DNA of 64,000 nt, from contig JACBWW010000039.1 in NCBI GenBank assembly GCA_020086605.1, forward strand, positions 2,140,579 to 2,204,578. The letters run 5' to 3'. Positions 26,341-39,700 of the stretch are shown here, piece after piece. Source of the stretch: Lanius collurio (lineage: Eukaryota; Chordata; Aves; Passeriformes; Laniidae). The notes beneath the pieces are model-generated. The model made no database searches and was not told the DNA's origin. It saw only the letters and a list, made by a program, of their open reading frames with translations. The number at the start of each line of letters is the position of its first letter. Positions within the stretch are counted from its first letter, which is position 1. The position numbers and the translations under genes are program-made.

Positions 26341-27691
26341 TGCTGCTCTGTGTTTACTGCCCAGCTGTTAGCATGAAAGGAGGACACGTTGGCTGTAGAG
26401 CAAATGCACAGTTGGCCTCCTTTGCTAAAGTGGTTTCATGCCAAACGCATGAAGTTTTAATTATAAGCAGTCTGAAATATTTATGCTGTTTGAATTTCCT
26501 CATTCTTGTACAGAGACAAGACAAAACTTCTTTTGAAATTTGATGATAGAAAGTATTTGACACCAACACCGTGCTGTTGTGGTGCCTAATTAATTAGTCT
26601 GAGTTAGTAATTTTGTTGTTGGGATTTCTATTATTGTATTCTCTGCTTAGTGATACCTTATGCCAAGAAGTGTAATTGTTCAAAAAGACATGGGAGCAAT
26701 AATCCTCCCCTGCTCCTTCCATGGCTCTGAGTTTGGTCCACAGTGGGAACTGACATTGCTTCACATGGGTGCTTTTTGGAAAGAGATCCAGAGCTCTGAG
26801 TGTGTCACTTCCACATCCCTTTCAATGTCTGATGCTACACTTGCCATCTAAAATCCCTTCCTGCACTTCAACACTCTCATTAGAGCTTTTGTATCACAGC
26901 TGGCACCACGAAGCTGTGGTTACCTTTGTAAAAAGTCTTTGTGGTTAGCAGAGACACCCCCCAAGAGACAGGAGCTGGGGTTGTGCCCTGTGGAGCCTTG
27001 AAGCTCTCCTGTTTGCCAAACCAGCTAAGACTCTTCAGCTAAAACTGGTGAAAAGAGAACATGGTGTCCTAGATCTGACCAGGAGACAAGACATGCATTG
27101 TACACCAACTTATGCTCTGTGCTTTTGTGATCTAATGGCAATATGAAGCTTAGAAACATTTTCTCCCCTTTTTAGGGGAATAACTAATCATTTGAGTGAT
27201 GCATATGTGTGCATGTATGTATACATGGTTATGTGCACGTCTGCACATGTAAATTCTCTTTTTCTGGTTTGCTTTGAATGGCTACTGAGCCACTTGTGAA
27301 GCCTCACTCTCTTAAGGGGCGAGGGCTTAAGTCTGCCAGGATCAGACCCTGCAGAGAAACTAAATGATGGGTAATCTTAGGTGCACAGACCATTGTAAAT
27401 TCAGCAGGACTCTTGAGAAGTGCTATTGATGCCTTAGGTTTTAACTTTCATATTTTTTAAATCCTGCACTGCCCAGTGTGTAACTCTGCAGTTTCTTGTA
27501 GCCTGTTCAGTTCTGCTCTCTCGTGCAAGGCAGACATAACAAAGCCTCTCCGGGCCTGCTCTCCAAGGACACTCAGACCGTCCTAGGCCAAAATGAGTAA
27601 ACCAAAGCCTCTACAGGGGGAGCAAGCTTGGGGAAACTACATCATTAATTGAAGCTTTAATTGGAGAATTAACCTGCAAATGAACCAAACT

Positions 27692-27698
27692 TATAAAA
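27692..27698 (+). promoter_or_regulatory. LTR TATA box
   Basis: TATAAAA lies 96 bp before the AATAAA signal, the usual place for the core promoter at the U3/R boundary of an LTR. If active, it would start transcription on the + strand shortly downstream, around 27720. No evidence of activity can be read from sequence. Confidence 0.6.
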
Positions 27699-27787
27699 GT
27701 GTAAAGAACTCGTGACTCAGGGTCCATCTTAAGGTCCATCTTGGCATTAGCCTGGACTCCCCAGGGTGTACCTTTGAAGGCCTTTCA

Positions 27788-27793
27788 AATAAA
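27788..27793 (+). terminator. LTR polyadenylation signal
   Basis: AATAAA is followed within about 35 bp by a T-rich then TGTCTGG/TCTGG run, which resembles the downstream GU-rich element of a polyadenylation site. It marks the R/U5 area of the LTR. Confidence 0.65.
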
Positions 27794-28468
27794 TATCTGC
27801 CTTTATTCCCTTATTCTTGTCTGGTCTCTGGTTTTAGGTGGCCGCTTCAGGCATCACTATTGAAGTTATGCACTCAGCTTCTTTCATGTATTTGAACTCT
27901 CATCTTTACAATTGCTCTGATTTTCAGAACAGGTACCATCAGCTGAAAAGTGATTCTTCTTCCCTTTTTCCCTCTCATGGCATGGTCCTAGTCAGAGAGA
28001 ATGAATCAGTGCTTCCTGATGGAATGCAAGAATGTGATGAGTAACAGGGAATTGTTGGAAATAACAGATTAGCTTAGAGATGAAATTTAAAACTAATAAA
28101 TAATTAAGTAAATCTGGAAACATTGATACATATGTAAACTAACACTGACTTGTCTAATTCTGAACTGCAACTTCTGCAAGATGGAGAGTCTGCCACTGTG
28201 CAATTAACTAAGTTCAATAACAATTTCATTTTCTGTCCTTCATTAAAGTAACATCAGAAAAAGTGTCTACACTGCAGACTCGAGTGTACTGTAGCCATAT
28301 CTGAGTTTTAAATGAGATGTCTTGGGTACTGGGAGTCCTTGCCAAGGTCACATTAAATTAATCTTCCTGATCTCCCCTTTGTCATGGTTATGCAGCTCTC
28401 ATTACCCAGACTAGCTCATATAGTTTCAACTTGGGTATCTTCTAACTACACTGTTTTCCATATTTCAG

Positions 28469-28488
28469 ATATAAATATATATATATAA
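28469..28488. repeat. (AT)n dinucleotide repeat
   Basis: About nine AT units with one interruption. Simple sequence, no assigned role. Confidence 0.85.
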
Positions 28489-28690
28489 TGAGTGCACTTT
28501 TTTCAGTCAGCCAAGAAAAATCCAGTTTCTTATGGTACAGTCCAGTCAAAATGTTTCCTGTACTTGCAAGTCCCATATCACCTCTTACCCACCTTAGATC
28601 CCAGCTGCATGCAGTATTAAAAATGCCTGGATTTTATCAGGTGTCCTCAAATTTGCCGCCTGATAAGTTGAGGTTTGGTGAGTGGGTTGG

Positions 28691-28705
28691 TTTTTTTTTT
28701 TTTTT
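28691..28705. repeat. Poly-T tract (15 T)
   Basis: A homopolymer of 15 T, followed after a short break by a second T-rich run. On the - strand it reads as a poly-A tract, but no retroposed body is recognised next to it. Confidence 0.85.
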
Positions 28706-31700
28706 CATTTCTCTTTTTTTATTTTTCTGATCACTATTTCAGGACTACCTGCCCCTCACAGCTGAATATCTCCTTCATTTACCCTGTATTCCAGGTCTTC
28801 TATAGATTGCAGGATTTGATAATGTCCCTCCTGTCCTTGCTCTAGCTCTGAGCTTGGATGTCCTTGGATGTCCAGTGTCACAAAGGGAATAGACAGACTG
28901 CTTGACAACCCACTTGATCAGTATGGATGGGAGCATTTTAATTTGGAAAAGGGAAGAAGAAACTTTATGTTTAAAAGTTCACTTCTGGATACTGTTCACT
29001 GACTGTTCTAAAGGTTAAAAAAATGGAGCAGTGACCCAGGGAAATAAAAAGAGAATATAAACCAACAGGATCAAGGAGGAAAATACCAGCAAAACCCAGT
29101 AAATATGGTTCAACATTAACAGGTGTTTAAAAAAATACGGTTTTACCCTCATATGAAACATTGCCCCAGGACCCAGCCAAATGCAGTGCCCCAAGCCAAA
29201 GAATCATTACTGCACTGCAGAAGGCTCTTGCTATAGGACTGCCTGTTTAACTCTCTGTGCAACTGGGGGATCGATTCCACCTGGGATTATTTGATGATTT
29301 CTTTATTTCACAAGACCTTTATCTCTTCAGCTCTTTCTCCCAATAAGGAAGTGCGGATTTTAGTGCTAAATAAGTAATTTTTCTTTTATTGCTTTCAAAA
29401 TTTTATTTTTTTTTAGTTAAATAAAAAAGAAGCATATTAGAAGAAGCTTTACAATTTACATCTCCACCAGAAAGATTCAGAGGACCAATTAAAGATATGC
29501 CTCTCTCTAATAAAAACAATGCTGCTTTACAGTTTCATGGAAAACCTACCCAATCCAAAGCTGTGAAACCCAGTTGACTGGGGAAGGATAGGAATTAATC
29601 AGAGGATAATAATAAACATTTTTAAGGCCTATAAGTAATGTCACACACAGTACATTGCATAGGTTGAGCATCTGACTAAAAAAACCCTGAACCTCCTGGA
29701 TGACTAATCAGGATGTTCTCATTTCCTGACACAGGTCTTGATGAAACTTCCCTCTTTTTTTTAGTTAGTTTTCTTTAAAATTAGTTCCAATCTTTTTCTT
29801 TAGCTCCAAAATAATAATTTAAAGCTTCATGAAGCTTGCTAAGCACCATTCTCTGTGGCTAGCAGTCCATTCCTGATGGCTTTGCCTGCAAGTTTTGGTC
29901 TAGAGTTAGAGCCTGGCAGGCAGGAAGCCCAATTAGAGGGGTTCCTAAAGGGCTCGATGTGCTTGAGTGCTCCACAGGGCAGAAATTCTGGTCATTCCTG
30001 TGGTGCTAAATCCTTCAGTGTGTTCTTTTGGGGAAGGAAGAACAACACATCAAGGAAATGATGTTGACCTTCTGCTGTGCAGGCAGCCTCAGAGACAACA
30101 GACTCAGTAGGAGAGTGGATCCTCGAGGTGAAGGAACCTGCCCCTTAGCCAGACTTAGGACATTAATGCCCCCTCACAGTCATTATCTACACACAGAGTT
30201 TTCAGCATCTTTTTTAATTAAAACTCCATTTGCTACATGTAGGTGTTTCAGTCTTGCAGACTGCAATATTTTGTCAAACTCGTGAGTTTGTAACACAAAA
30301 ATATGTTTGATAATTCCTTTCATTCAGTTTTCTTATATTTCACAATGCTGGCACAATAAGACACAGTAAAACATGATACATTGCTTGTTCCTGTACATTG
30401 ATGGGAAAGCAGAATGCAATGAATATAAAAGACACTGTAAGCAAGATCACTGCAGAAAAGTGTGTGGCTCATAATTTCTTATAGTTTTTTTTCTGTAAAG
30501 ATTCATAGAAATTTCAATTTTAATATCTAAATATCTCAAAGACTCCCCTCCCCATTTTTCTTTGTCAAATTTGTGAGAGTTCTTCTGTTTGAACAATGCC
30601 TGATGATCTTTGCTGCTTCAGCTGTGGGTGTAATGCCTTATACTTTTCCAGCTGGATCACTGGGAGCAATTTTTTCACACTTCAATCTGTGCTGCTGCAT
30701 TATTACAGCAGGGATATCATGCCAGTGAGCATTAGTTTTATAAATGAACACCCAATACAAAATAATTTAGATCAAAGTGCATTTGGGTCATGGTCTGCAA
30801 AGCTGGACTTGATTTGAAATGGTCACCTTGTGATAAAAACCTCCTTATCCTCCTTGTTATATTTCTTCTTGCAATGCAGGGCTGCCCAGAATATAACTTC
30901 AAGTTGTGCAGTTCTAGAGAGTGCTTATTTGATACCTCCTCCTTTCCCATCTGCACTTATTCTCTTTTATGCAGGACAGTGCCAGAGAAAGAATCTCTGT
31001 ATGTTTTGGGTTGTGGTTTTCTTGCAATATTCCAGAGAAGTCTCTATTCTAACACTTATAAATGAAATCTAATATATATTTGATTCAAAATACTACTACT
31101 TTCTGCTCTCTACATGCTCATGAAGATCTCCTTATGGTGAGTACTCTCTTACCCCTAGAAAAGCCATATTGATTTCAGGAGAAGAGGTGAGATATTTACA
31201 GAGCAGCTGCAGAGGATTTTGAAAGAGGTCACCCCATTTTGACTTCATGCAGTACTGACATCTTTCAGATGTAGTGGAGAAATCATTTTATAGCAAAACA
31301 CACTGATCAATCAAACTCTGGGGAGAAGCAGTGGGGTTATATAAGGTTGAATGCATTCCCCAAAAGCTGGATAGAGAATGTAGATTTCTATGTTCCTTGG
31401 AAGGAAATGCTTTATTTCCAGAAAATCAATTACATATATTTTATTAGTCTTATGATGGGTTAGAGGTGTTTCGGATTTTTTTAAACACCACCCCTCCCCC
31501 AATAACTAGAAAAGTGACACTCTGATTCTCTGTGGCCACAAAGGATCAATATTCACCAGGCATTGCATCAGAATTTAACATTTTTTTTCCAAACACTGCA
31601 TGTAAGTTGAATGTGTCAGCAGAATTGATTTAAGGCCACCTATCAACACATTAACAGTTTCCTTTTACTACCACATGTAAGATATATCACACAGTCTTGT

Positions 31701-32099
31701 ATCTGATACTTCACCAACTGTGTTGTTTTTCCAAGGCTTGTTTTCCAGTCACAAAGGAACACAGCTGTCAAACCACTTAAAATTAAATGCTCCCTGGCAT
31801 TTTAATTTCTCAGCTTTGTAACCTGGCAATTAAGAGTTAACCTGCTGGCTTAGCATTGTGTGACATCAGTCATACAAGGGTGAAACAGGTTAGATTTACT
31901 CATTTCTGCAACCATTTACCAGACACCTCATTCACACACACATCCTATTCATAGCCATTATAAGGTTCGTTTCATAGAAGACTGAGCTTGTGTTGCTGTA
32001 TTTATACTTTATTTTGCCTGTGGATAGGGAGAAATGTTGTTCTGCTGAGTACTTTCTCATCCTGCCCTTAGCAGATTGTACATGCCCCCATAATTTATT

Positions 32100-32180
32100 T
32101 GAAACAAACAAACAAAGGCAAAAACCACCCCAAAACAAACAAACAAACAAACAAACAAAAAATCAAACAAGCAACAAAAG
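32100..32180. repeat. (CAAA)n tetranucleotide repeat
   Basis: Six perfect CAAA units at 32136-32159, with imperfect units on both sides. Translated, it gives artificial Lys/Gln/Thr-rich (+) and Cys/Leu/Phe/Val-rich (-) frames that should not be read as proteins. Confidence 0.92.
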
Positions 32181-35100
32181 CCCCCAAACCCCAAAATAAA
32201 GTTACTGGTGCTTTCAGAATACCTTGAGGAGTTGTTATCTCCAGCAGCAGAAGCTGTGGTATCCAGTGTCTGCTATTAATATGCATATGCCAACACTAAA
32301 AGGGAAAAACTGCAAATGTTTTTCAAAACTGTGAAATATTTAAAGATATTATTCTGTCCTACCATCTGAAATAGAGAATTTGGATCTTCTCACCACCACA
32401 AGAACATCTTAAAACATCTGCCCTGGTCATGGATATGGACCTTCTCTGAAATGATGGCTGTGGCACAGCATCTTCTTTCTGCAAGACCTGGACTTTATGT
32501 TGTGGACTTAGATGGGAGGGAGAAACCCTCTGTGATGTTTTCTTGGGTATAATTAATATTTGGCATAACTAAAAATCCTTCACCATTACCAGGTGAGATG
32601 ACATTCATTAAGACATCTGTACATTTATTATCTCAGGCCTCTGGTGGATCCAGATGATGTAAGGGATGGGCCCATTTAGTCCAAATCAAAGCAGTACCAA
32701 GAAAAAGATGTGTGTGTTCCCAATGGAGTACCACAGGGCTGAAAAAGGAGTTGAGAGTCTTCATCATCACAGAAATTGATGTGTGAAGACTTTTACTTCA
32801 TTTTAGAAGTAGCCATGGATGCCTGGTGAGGTACTAGGAAAGCTTCTGGATGCCTGAGTGGCAAAATGAAGATTTATTGGTCATATTGCTAACATTTGAC
32901 TTTTGAACATCTGAGGAGATCTGACAAAGCTTAAAGAATGAAGCATTGACTCTTTCGGGTTCCTCACTCCAGAGCTCAGTCCTGCATTCCCCTGCCAAGC
33001 TTCTGATGAAACCACTGGGATTTTCTTGTGCATTAAGAATGCAAGACCAAGTTCCAAAGAAATGTTTGAACAGAATGACTGTGAGACTGCTTTTGTAAAG
33101 TATTTTGTCTTCATTTCAACCTAACGCCAGATTTCTCCTCTTCCTTGATTCTCACTACTTATGAAAAATGAATCAGATTCATTTGCACTGTTGAGCACTT
33201 CCAAGAGATTTTATTACACATTTTTACGTGCAAGGGCCATTTTGAAGAATATATGTGCTCTCGTGTTTAGTGCCCACTTTAGTTTCTCTTCCTGGCAGTT
33301 ATAATTATTTACCATAGTTTTCCAGACTGTGCTTAGACAAGAGGCAATAAAAACACAAGGTGAAATCCTGACTGCATTAGAATAGAAAAGAATTCTGCTA
33401 CTGACTTCAGCAAAGCCTCTCTCTCCACAGCACACTTTTCTTTGATTCTTGCTAGAATTTCTTGCTAGAATCAGAAGTGCTTCATGTGCAATCAACTCGT
33501 TCAAAAATCTAATTCTCTTCTGAGGTCCTTTTTATGAGATGTTACAGTTCCTTAAAAAAACATCAGGTTTTTAAAGCAATGCAAAGCACACCCCAAAGTA
33601 CTGAAGAAAAATCTTATTTGTGTTTGTACTTTAAATACTGTACTTTTCAATGTAAAAAATAGGAGTTCAATACTCACTCTAAAGGAAATTTGATTCATGC
33701 AGCCTTCGTGAGACTATTTATCTGCAAATTCTTTGTGGCTACTCCATTGGTAGGGAAGCTTTTGACTTTGCTGCACATCACATTAAGCTGCACTGTAACT
33801 CAAAATCACTGCCATATTACCACAGCTGTTCCCAAAGAATGGATACCATCCCAGTGGATGCCAATCTCAACAGAGATCACCAGCACAGCTCTGCACATGT
33901 GATTTCTGTGAAGTAGAAAATAGGAAAGCATGTTGTACATGAGCAGAGAGAAGCCTGGCCCTCAGGAGAAGTCATTGACCCAGATTACAAAAATATGAAA
34001 AGTTATGGTACTGTGAGGAGGCAGAGTTTAGGACTGAACAGATCCAGAATTTTCCATTTAGTTCAAGAAATTTAAATATGTTAATTCAAGTTATTTCAAA
34101 ATCTCACCCCACTAGTCTTGCTTTTCAATCAGTTCTTAATTAATTTGGTATTTGTAATATTTTATCATCTTATGAAAATATTGGAAAAAAATCATTTTAG
34201 GAAGTACACTTTCCACTAAATAACACTTAGGTGGAAAACTGCCACTAAGTCTTAGTGATGTCTGACTCTGTAAATTGACTTACATGACATAATAGACCTG
34301 CCTGGAAAAGTTCAGCTCCTCTATTTAATTCTGTGCAGTCACTCCCTCACTGCTCTGTCTGTGAGGGCTCAGATGCAGCCTAGTCTCATCAATGAGATTT
34401 CATGTTGCTGAATTTCAGTCATAAACATTAATTAATTTGTATTTTAATAATCCTGTGCTGGCAGAGTTATATAGGAATAGTTTCAGACACTCACCATACA
34501 GGATGTGCATTAGATTTCTTGCCTTTTCTCAGCAATAGCCAAGTTGCTGGCAGGTTATAGTTTCAGATAATTTCCATCTAATGGTTTGATATCATATGGA
34601 GAACAAAGGAAAGTTGTAATGAGTTGTAAAAGACATTGTCATTATCCCAGAATAAACTGGATGCAGTTATTGAATGAGACAGTTCAGTGCAATTGTATCC
34701 TGGAAAATTTCACCAAATCATTGCTAACAGTATCCTTTGTTCACAACTGGGCATGAGTAGGAGAGACATTTATGAAGGAAAAGCAATAATAAAAACCCTG
34801 AACTTGCCAGATTTAAAAAATGCATTGGGATCAACACTGGACCCCACTTACCAAAATAATTGCAGCCTTAGTCCATTTGATGGCATCTTATCTCTTACAC
34901 AGAGGAGAAAAAAGATAGAAATAAGAATAGAACTAACTATGGTTTGTCGTGGGTGACCAAATGTATGATTTCTATCCTGGCATTAGAGGTGAATGCAGAG
35001 CTGTGACGTGTGCATTGCCTCTAATCTAAAGGCACTAACTTCTATAGCTGCAGGCATAGTGTTAAAATTTGGCCTTTTATCACACCTCCCATTTCCAGTT

Positions 35101-36390
35101 TTTCAATTCTAATCCAAAGGCTCATTGATTTTGCTTGTCTATGGTAGGGACACTCCAATAAATAATGATTAAAAAAATACACTCTTACAAAAATAAATAA
35201 TCAACTAATGCAGTGCAGTGAGATGAATGTTTAAAATGTTAAGACCATCAGTTTTCCAAAGGAGCAATTCTTTAAATATTATTTGGTCACTGAAGTCAAC
35301 AGTACCATTCTAATGAGTAAAAATTTTTGAAAAGGCATTTTCTTTCATTTACTCAGTAGCCCTCATTATATTCATCCCATTATTTTACAAGAACGTACAA
35401 ATCAACTCCCTCTGCTCAGATGAGCTCCTGGTTATTACACTGAGAGTGAAGCTTCTGGCTGAGGAACAGAAACAGATTTAGGAGAAACAATATGGAGAAA
35501 TCTGAGCAACATTTTTGCTAGGAAGGTGATGTCTTGTATGCTGCTGTTGGCTTTGTCTTCTTACTACACTAAACCTTCCAAAGTCTGTACCTCAAGTTCT
35601 CCAAATATTTCACTCAATTCTGGACAAAATTTCAAAAGACATCCTTTGACCTTATCTGTGCTGCTTTTAACCTCTGCATGGCTGCAAACAGAGGGTTCTT
35701 CATTGCAGGCACAGGGGGTATGAAAAGGGATTGTTTCATGACTCATATCTGCTTTTCATCTTCCCCTGAGGGACCATTTCCATGAGTTCAAACTGGTCAT
35801 GGAAAACTTGCAGGAAGATGCCATCACATTCCTTCCATCCACACTGCTATAAAGACTTTATGTGTGCTGTAAAGTCACATCCCTCTTCATTATATTTTAA
35901 ACCATGAATATTATTATCTAGCCTGAGAAAAAAAATATATGATTTTTCTTCTGGAAAGATGAAATGGATCTCAAATACTTTACTGCCTTTTAAGTGCTTG
36001 TAAAAGCATAACTACAAAATAACATTTTATTATATGCTCAGCATTATTTTCCTTCCCATATACTGCTTTTGCTGACTTGGTGTTGGGGAGGATGAAATAG
36101 GGAAACCTTATAAATATGACTGCTTGGCAAAAGATTCTGAAAATATGAAACCTGTAAGTGAAATAGAAATGGAAGCTGGCTTTGAGATATAAGATATTGA
36201 GCTGTTAGTTACTGTACAACCAAAAAACAATGGGCTGGCCAGCTGAAGGAGAATCCCTCTGCACTGAACAATGTCTTTAGCAAAGAAGAGGATGCTTCAG
36301 CAAGCAGGAAAGTCCAAGGGTCAGAGAAACCCTGCCAGCGTGGCAGGGAAGACAAAAGTAGTTTTGTAAAGTAGATTTTAGGAGTTAAAA

Positions 36391-36704
36391 TGTAACACAG
36401 TGTGGTAATGTGGTAGTTTTGATGGGTTGTGCGTAAATTCTATAAGGATTTCTGTCTTCTGTTGATTGAATGTTGTACTATTACCATATTCAGTATAAGA
36501 AGAGATAGAATATCATGGAACCAGACTTAGCTATCTTACTCTCTCTCTCTCTCTATCTCTGGGGATGCTCTGAGCTGTGGCAGCTCCAGCAGAGCTCCTG
36601 CACCCACGACCCTTGCAAATAAACTGCACATTTCAGGAGCTGCCCTGAACTGCAGAGATCACCCCAAACCAACTGTGTCCTGCAGAACCTTTATATTTTC
36701 TACA
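36391..36704 (+). mobile_element. LTR-like segment, edges uncertain
   Basis: The arrangement resembles an avian retroviral LTR: a TGTAACACAG/TGTGGTAATG start, a TATA-like TATAAG (36494-36499), a (CT)8 tract (36539-36554), then AATAAA (36618-36623) and an end near TACA (36704). Spacing from TATA to poly(A) signal, about 125 bp, fits an LTR. I could not find matching target duplications or inverted termini, so the limits are soft. U3 may extend left to about 36205. No retroviral coding sequence adjoins it. It could instead be another repeat type carrying a chance AATAAA. Confidence 0.5.
36539..36554. repeat. (CT)8 dinucleotide repeat
   Basis: Eight CT units followed by ATCTCT. It lies inside the LTR-like segment and may have expanded from a pyrimidine-rich part of it. 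Confidence 0.9.
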
Positions 36705-39700
36705 GCTTGGGAAAGAAAGTTATGCAGGCCATGAATGGAAATAACTTTTCATATGTGAGAGGAGTGAATGGTTGGTTCTTGCTCTATCTTATACCTGGTG
36801 GCTCAGCTCCAGTTGTCTTTCAGAACCCATGAAGTTTGTTCTGGTAGGAGTACTCAGTGCTATCTTAGCAGTTCAGAAAGCACAGACAGAAAAATGTTTA
36901 CATTGAAGCCATTGTAAAATTGTCTCAGAGGCAGAGGACTGGTATCAGATGGACTACAGGTCTTACACCATGTAACCACTTTTATCTTTCTTTGCTCTGT
37001 TGCACAAAATAGCTAAAAAAAAAAAACAGATCAAAAAATCCATAGAGATCTTTTTATTGACTCACAAAGTGCTTCATTCCTATGCAAATGACACTATTAC
37101 TGAAATGGATCACCAGCAAATGGGCAACCTAATTTTCAAACCAGTATCATTCTTACAAATCACGATGATAAAATAATAGAACAATATAATTTATGCGAAG
37201 AATGGGGGAGAAAAATTGCTATACAGAGCTGTTTAGAATATGTTTATGTTTGACATAGTAGGTATGGTGCTTACTGTGAAGAAAACAGCTTATTTTAATT
37301 CCTGAGCATCTAGTAGGAAAACTGAATGGTCCGAAAGAATATGACAAAAACTTTATCTCCCTCTTTCTGAAGTCTGTATTGATTTGGATTAGATCCTGTG
37401 TATATTGCATGATAAGCAGGTTTGTATTTATTCTTTTGTATACTATGCAAAGCACCAGAACACAAAATCAGGTGTGCTTAAGCTTCATGGATATGGTCTT
37501 ATAGTAATGCAGCAGCCACGCTAAGCCATTTACTGGAGAGAATTGTTACCAGGAGAAGATCCATTACCTTTTTATAGTGAGAAATCATAAGCCCATACTT
37601 CACACTTCTGTGCAGGCATTAACAATAAACTAGATAGGAAATCATTCAAAATGACATGAAAGAAAATAATTTTATGATCACTAGAGAACCTTGAAGAGAC
37701 TGAGAGTTACACTTGTAAAAATTACAATGAGAATATACCCTTTACAAATGTCTTGTAAAAGGAAAAATTTATTATCATTGTTATATTTTGAGGATCTCGT
37801 TTTCCTGGTGATTTTTAGCAGCTCTGCTCCTAGTGGCAGTTCTTTTATTATTATAATTTTTTTTGATCTTTGACAGAATGATAGATCATTTTCACATTTT
37901 TGACAAGGACATAAGAATGAATGGGATAATAAAAATTGGGAAATAGCTGTTTATTGATAACAAATCTCATATTTACATCCCACTTGCAGTAACCAGTGAA
38001 AGAGAGGACATGTTTACATAGACAGCTATCATCCATTTTTTATAAAACTCGACAGCTGTTCAGTACTATACAGCTATTTCACTTTTAGTCAGGGCCAGGA
38101 AATAAGTGTTTGGATTGGAACTGCCAAATGTCTTTAGTTAATCCAAACATGCATATCTGAGATTTAATATGGCCAGAAGTGTAGCTTCTCTTTGTGTTAA
38201 AAATTAAAAATTATCTCTCACAGCTTCTGACCCTATATCTCAGTTGAGATGACACTCAGCTCACGGGACTGGCTCATGGACAGTTTCCATCTTTCTGTTT
38301 GACCTGTGGCCCTTTCTTATGAACTTATGAGACATTCACAGAAGAAAATTTAATATCTGCATCTCCAAGGAGCAGGAAGCTTCTCAACAGAAAAGGAAAA
38401 CAGTCATCTTAGTACTAATTTATTTATATGAATATACATCCATATGCCTTTTATTTGAGTACATGTTGCCCTTTATTGTCAAAGGGAGCTCCACAGGAGA
38501 ATTTGCCCTTTGGTGTCTATTGTGCTTTTCCAATCACAAACCCAGCAGGAACATAAAAGCACTTAGGTATAGGATTCTAAGTTGTTGTAATTTCCAATGA
38601 GTACTCAGAAAAATTGTTTATTTTCATGTCTACATGTCTCTTGCCAACCTAGTTTAGTGATTGTGGGCAAGTTTCAGAGGGGAAATTCTAACTTTAGGGT
38701 TGGCTGAAAACCTAACATCCTCTCTTTGAAAACATGAAAGGAATTTGCATATGGCAGCCAAAGTTCATATGGTAAATACCTACAGTTCCCACTTTGTAAT
38801 GAGTTACCCCAACAGTAGGATCCGGGGGTTCTGCTCTTTCACACAGAATAATTTATCTGCCCTCCCTTTAACCTCCCCACAATCTAAACTGGGCCTGCTG
38901 AAGTCGATAGCACTTGAGTCAATAGCTGCAATGAATTGCACTGGGGTCAGTAGCAGTGTGCTCCTGTAAAATTGGCATTATCTTGAGAAGGATCTGTGCC
39001 AGCAGCTTTAACCATCAGCTGTCCCTTCTTTCCCACCTCCTCCCAGTGCCAATGACTAAGGGAGATTTGCACTCAGGGAAAAGTCACCTAACACAGACAG
39101 GGGGAAACACTCAAGGACAAAGGTTACAGTCAGGCTTATAAATCTCTGCTGAGACAGGTAAATAAGAAGATGTTCTACCTGAGAGGTGACCCTTAGTAAG
39201 TAATGAAACTTCTCTGAGGCTAAGTAGGCAGTGTGTATCCGTTAATTAATGTATGATGGAATTTGCAGTTGTTTTATAAACATGCAGGGGTTCTTCCTTC
39301 TACTCCTCATACCCCTAGGAACAAGTTTTTCTTTAAGTTATAGTGATTTGAGTCTGCAAAAATACAGAAATAGGAATACACAAATCTCAAGACAGATTCT
39401 TATGCACGTAATCTGACAGAGTTTGTCCATTTTGAGATTTGCACATACAGCTCCTTCTCCTCCCCCAGCTCTGACACCTTTAACACATTTCTCCAGATAT
39501 TGGGGATATGCTGGTGCTATTTTTAATGGGTGCAAGACTTGAAGGGGGTGAGTTTTTCTTGTGAAGTTTTTTTCTGTGACCCAGGTAATGCTGTGAGCAA
39601 GCCCCAGTGCTGGCAGGGGGATGAAGCCACAGTCCCTTTAGTGGAGTCAGAGTTAAATATCTGATGGCCTGACCTTATCTGAAAACAAGAGGCACATAAG

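Larger units (their letters stand above)
16890..27422. other. Non-coding stretch of about 10.5 kb, no gene recognised
   Basis: This holds the longest open frame of the window, 21193-21693 (+), 166 codons counted from a TTG rather than an ATG. It has no recognisable domain, signal peptide or membrane segment, lies in a patch with fewer stops, and is probably chance. A 122-codon frame at 21748-22116 follows in the same GC-richer patch. The minus frame at 24156-24443 is discussed as a finding. The rest is AT-rich unique sequence with poly-A and AAGT microsatellites. Confidence 0.5.
27427..27856 (+). mobile_element. Solo LTR of an endogenous retrovirus
   Basis: A 430-bp segment starts TGATGCC and ends GGCATCA, a perfect 7-bp terminal inverted repeat of the TG...CA retroviral type. 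It is flanked by CTAT on both sides (27423-27426 and 27857-27860), a candidate 4-bp target-site duplication. Internal order fits an LTR: U3, TATA box (TATAAAA, 27692-27698), then AATAAA at 27788-27793 followed by a T/G-rich run. No gag, pol or env sequence lies on either side, so it looks like a solo LTR left by recombination between the two LTRs of a provirus. The shared flank also reads as CTATTGA (7 bp, 27423-27429 and 27857-27863), in which case the LTR would begin at 27430. The inverted termini favour the first reading. The family (avian ERV1, ERVK or ERVL class) is not assigned. Confidence 0.85.
27861..36390. other. Non-coding stretch of about 8.5 kb, no gene recognised
   Basis: AT-rich sequence with several low-complexity tracts listed separately. 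Open frames are below about 96 codons and unconvincing. The frame at 31990-32199 (+) and its opposite-strand shadows are products of the CAAA repeat. The frame at 34687-34956 (+) begins at GTG and has no recognisable domain. No tRNA or rRNA was seen. Confidence 0.55.

Noticed and set aside
31932..32286. Cys/Leu/Phe/Val-rich and Lys/Gln-rich frames resembling membrane or basic proteins
   Set aside because: They are translations of the CAAA microsatellite and disappear outside it.
32640..32810. A possible CR1 reverse-transcriptase remnant (NGVPQG-like codons near 32718)
   Set aside because: Only a six-residue resemblance followed at once by a stop. The flanking sequence does not follow the CR1 order, so it is not separable from chance.
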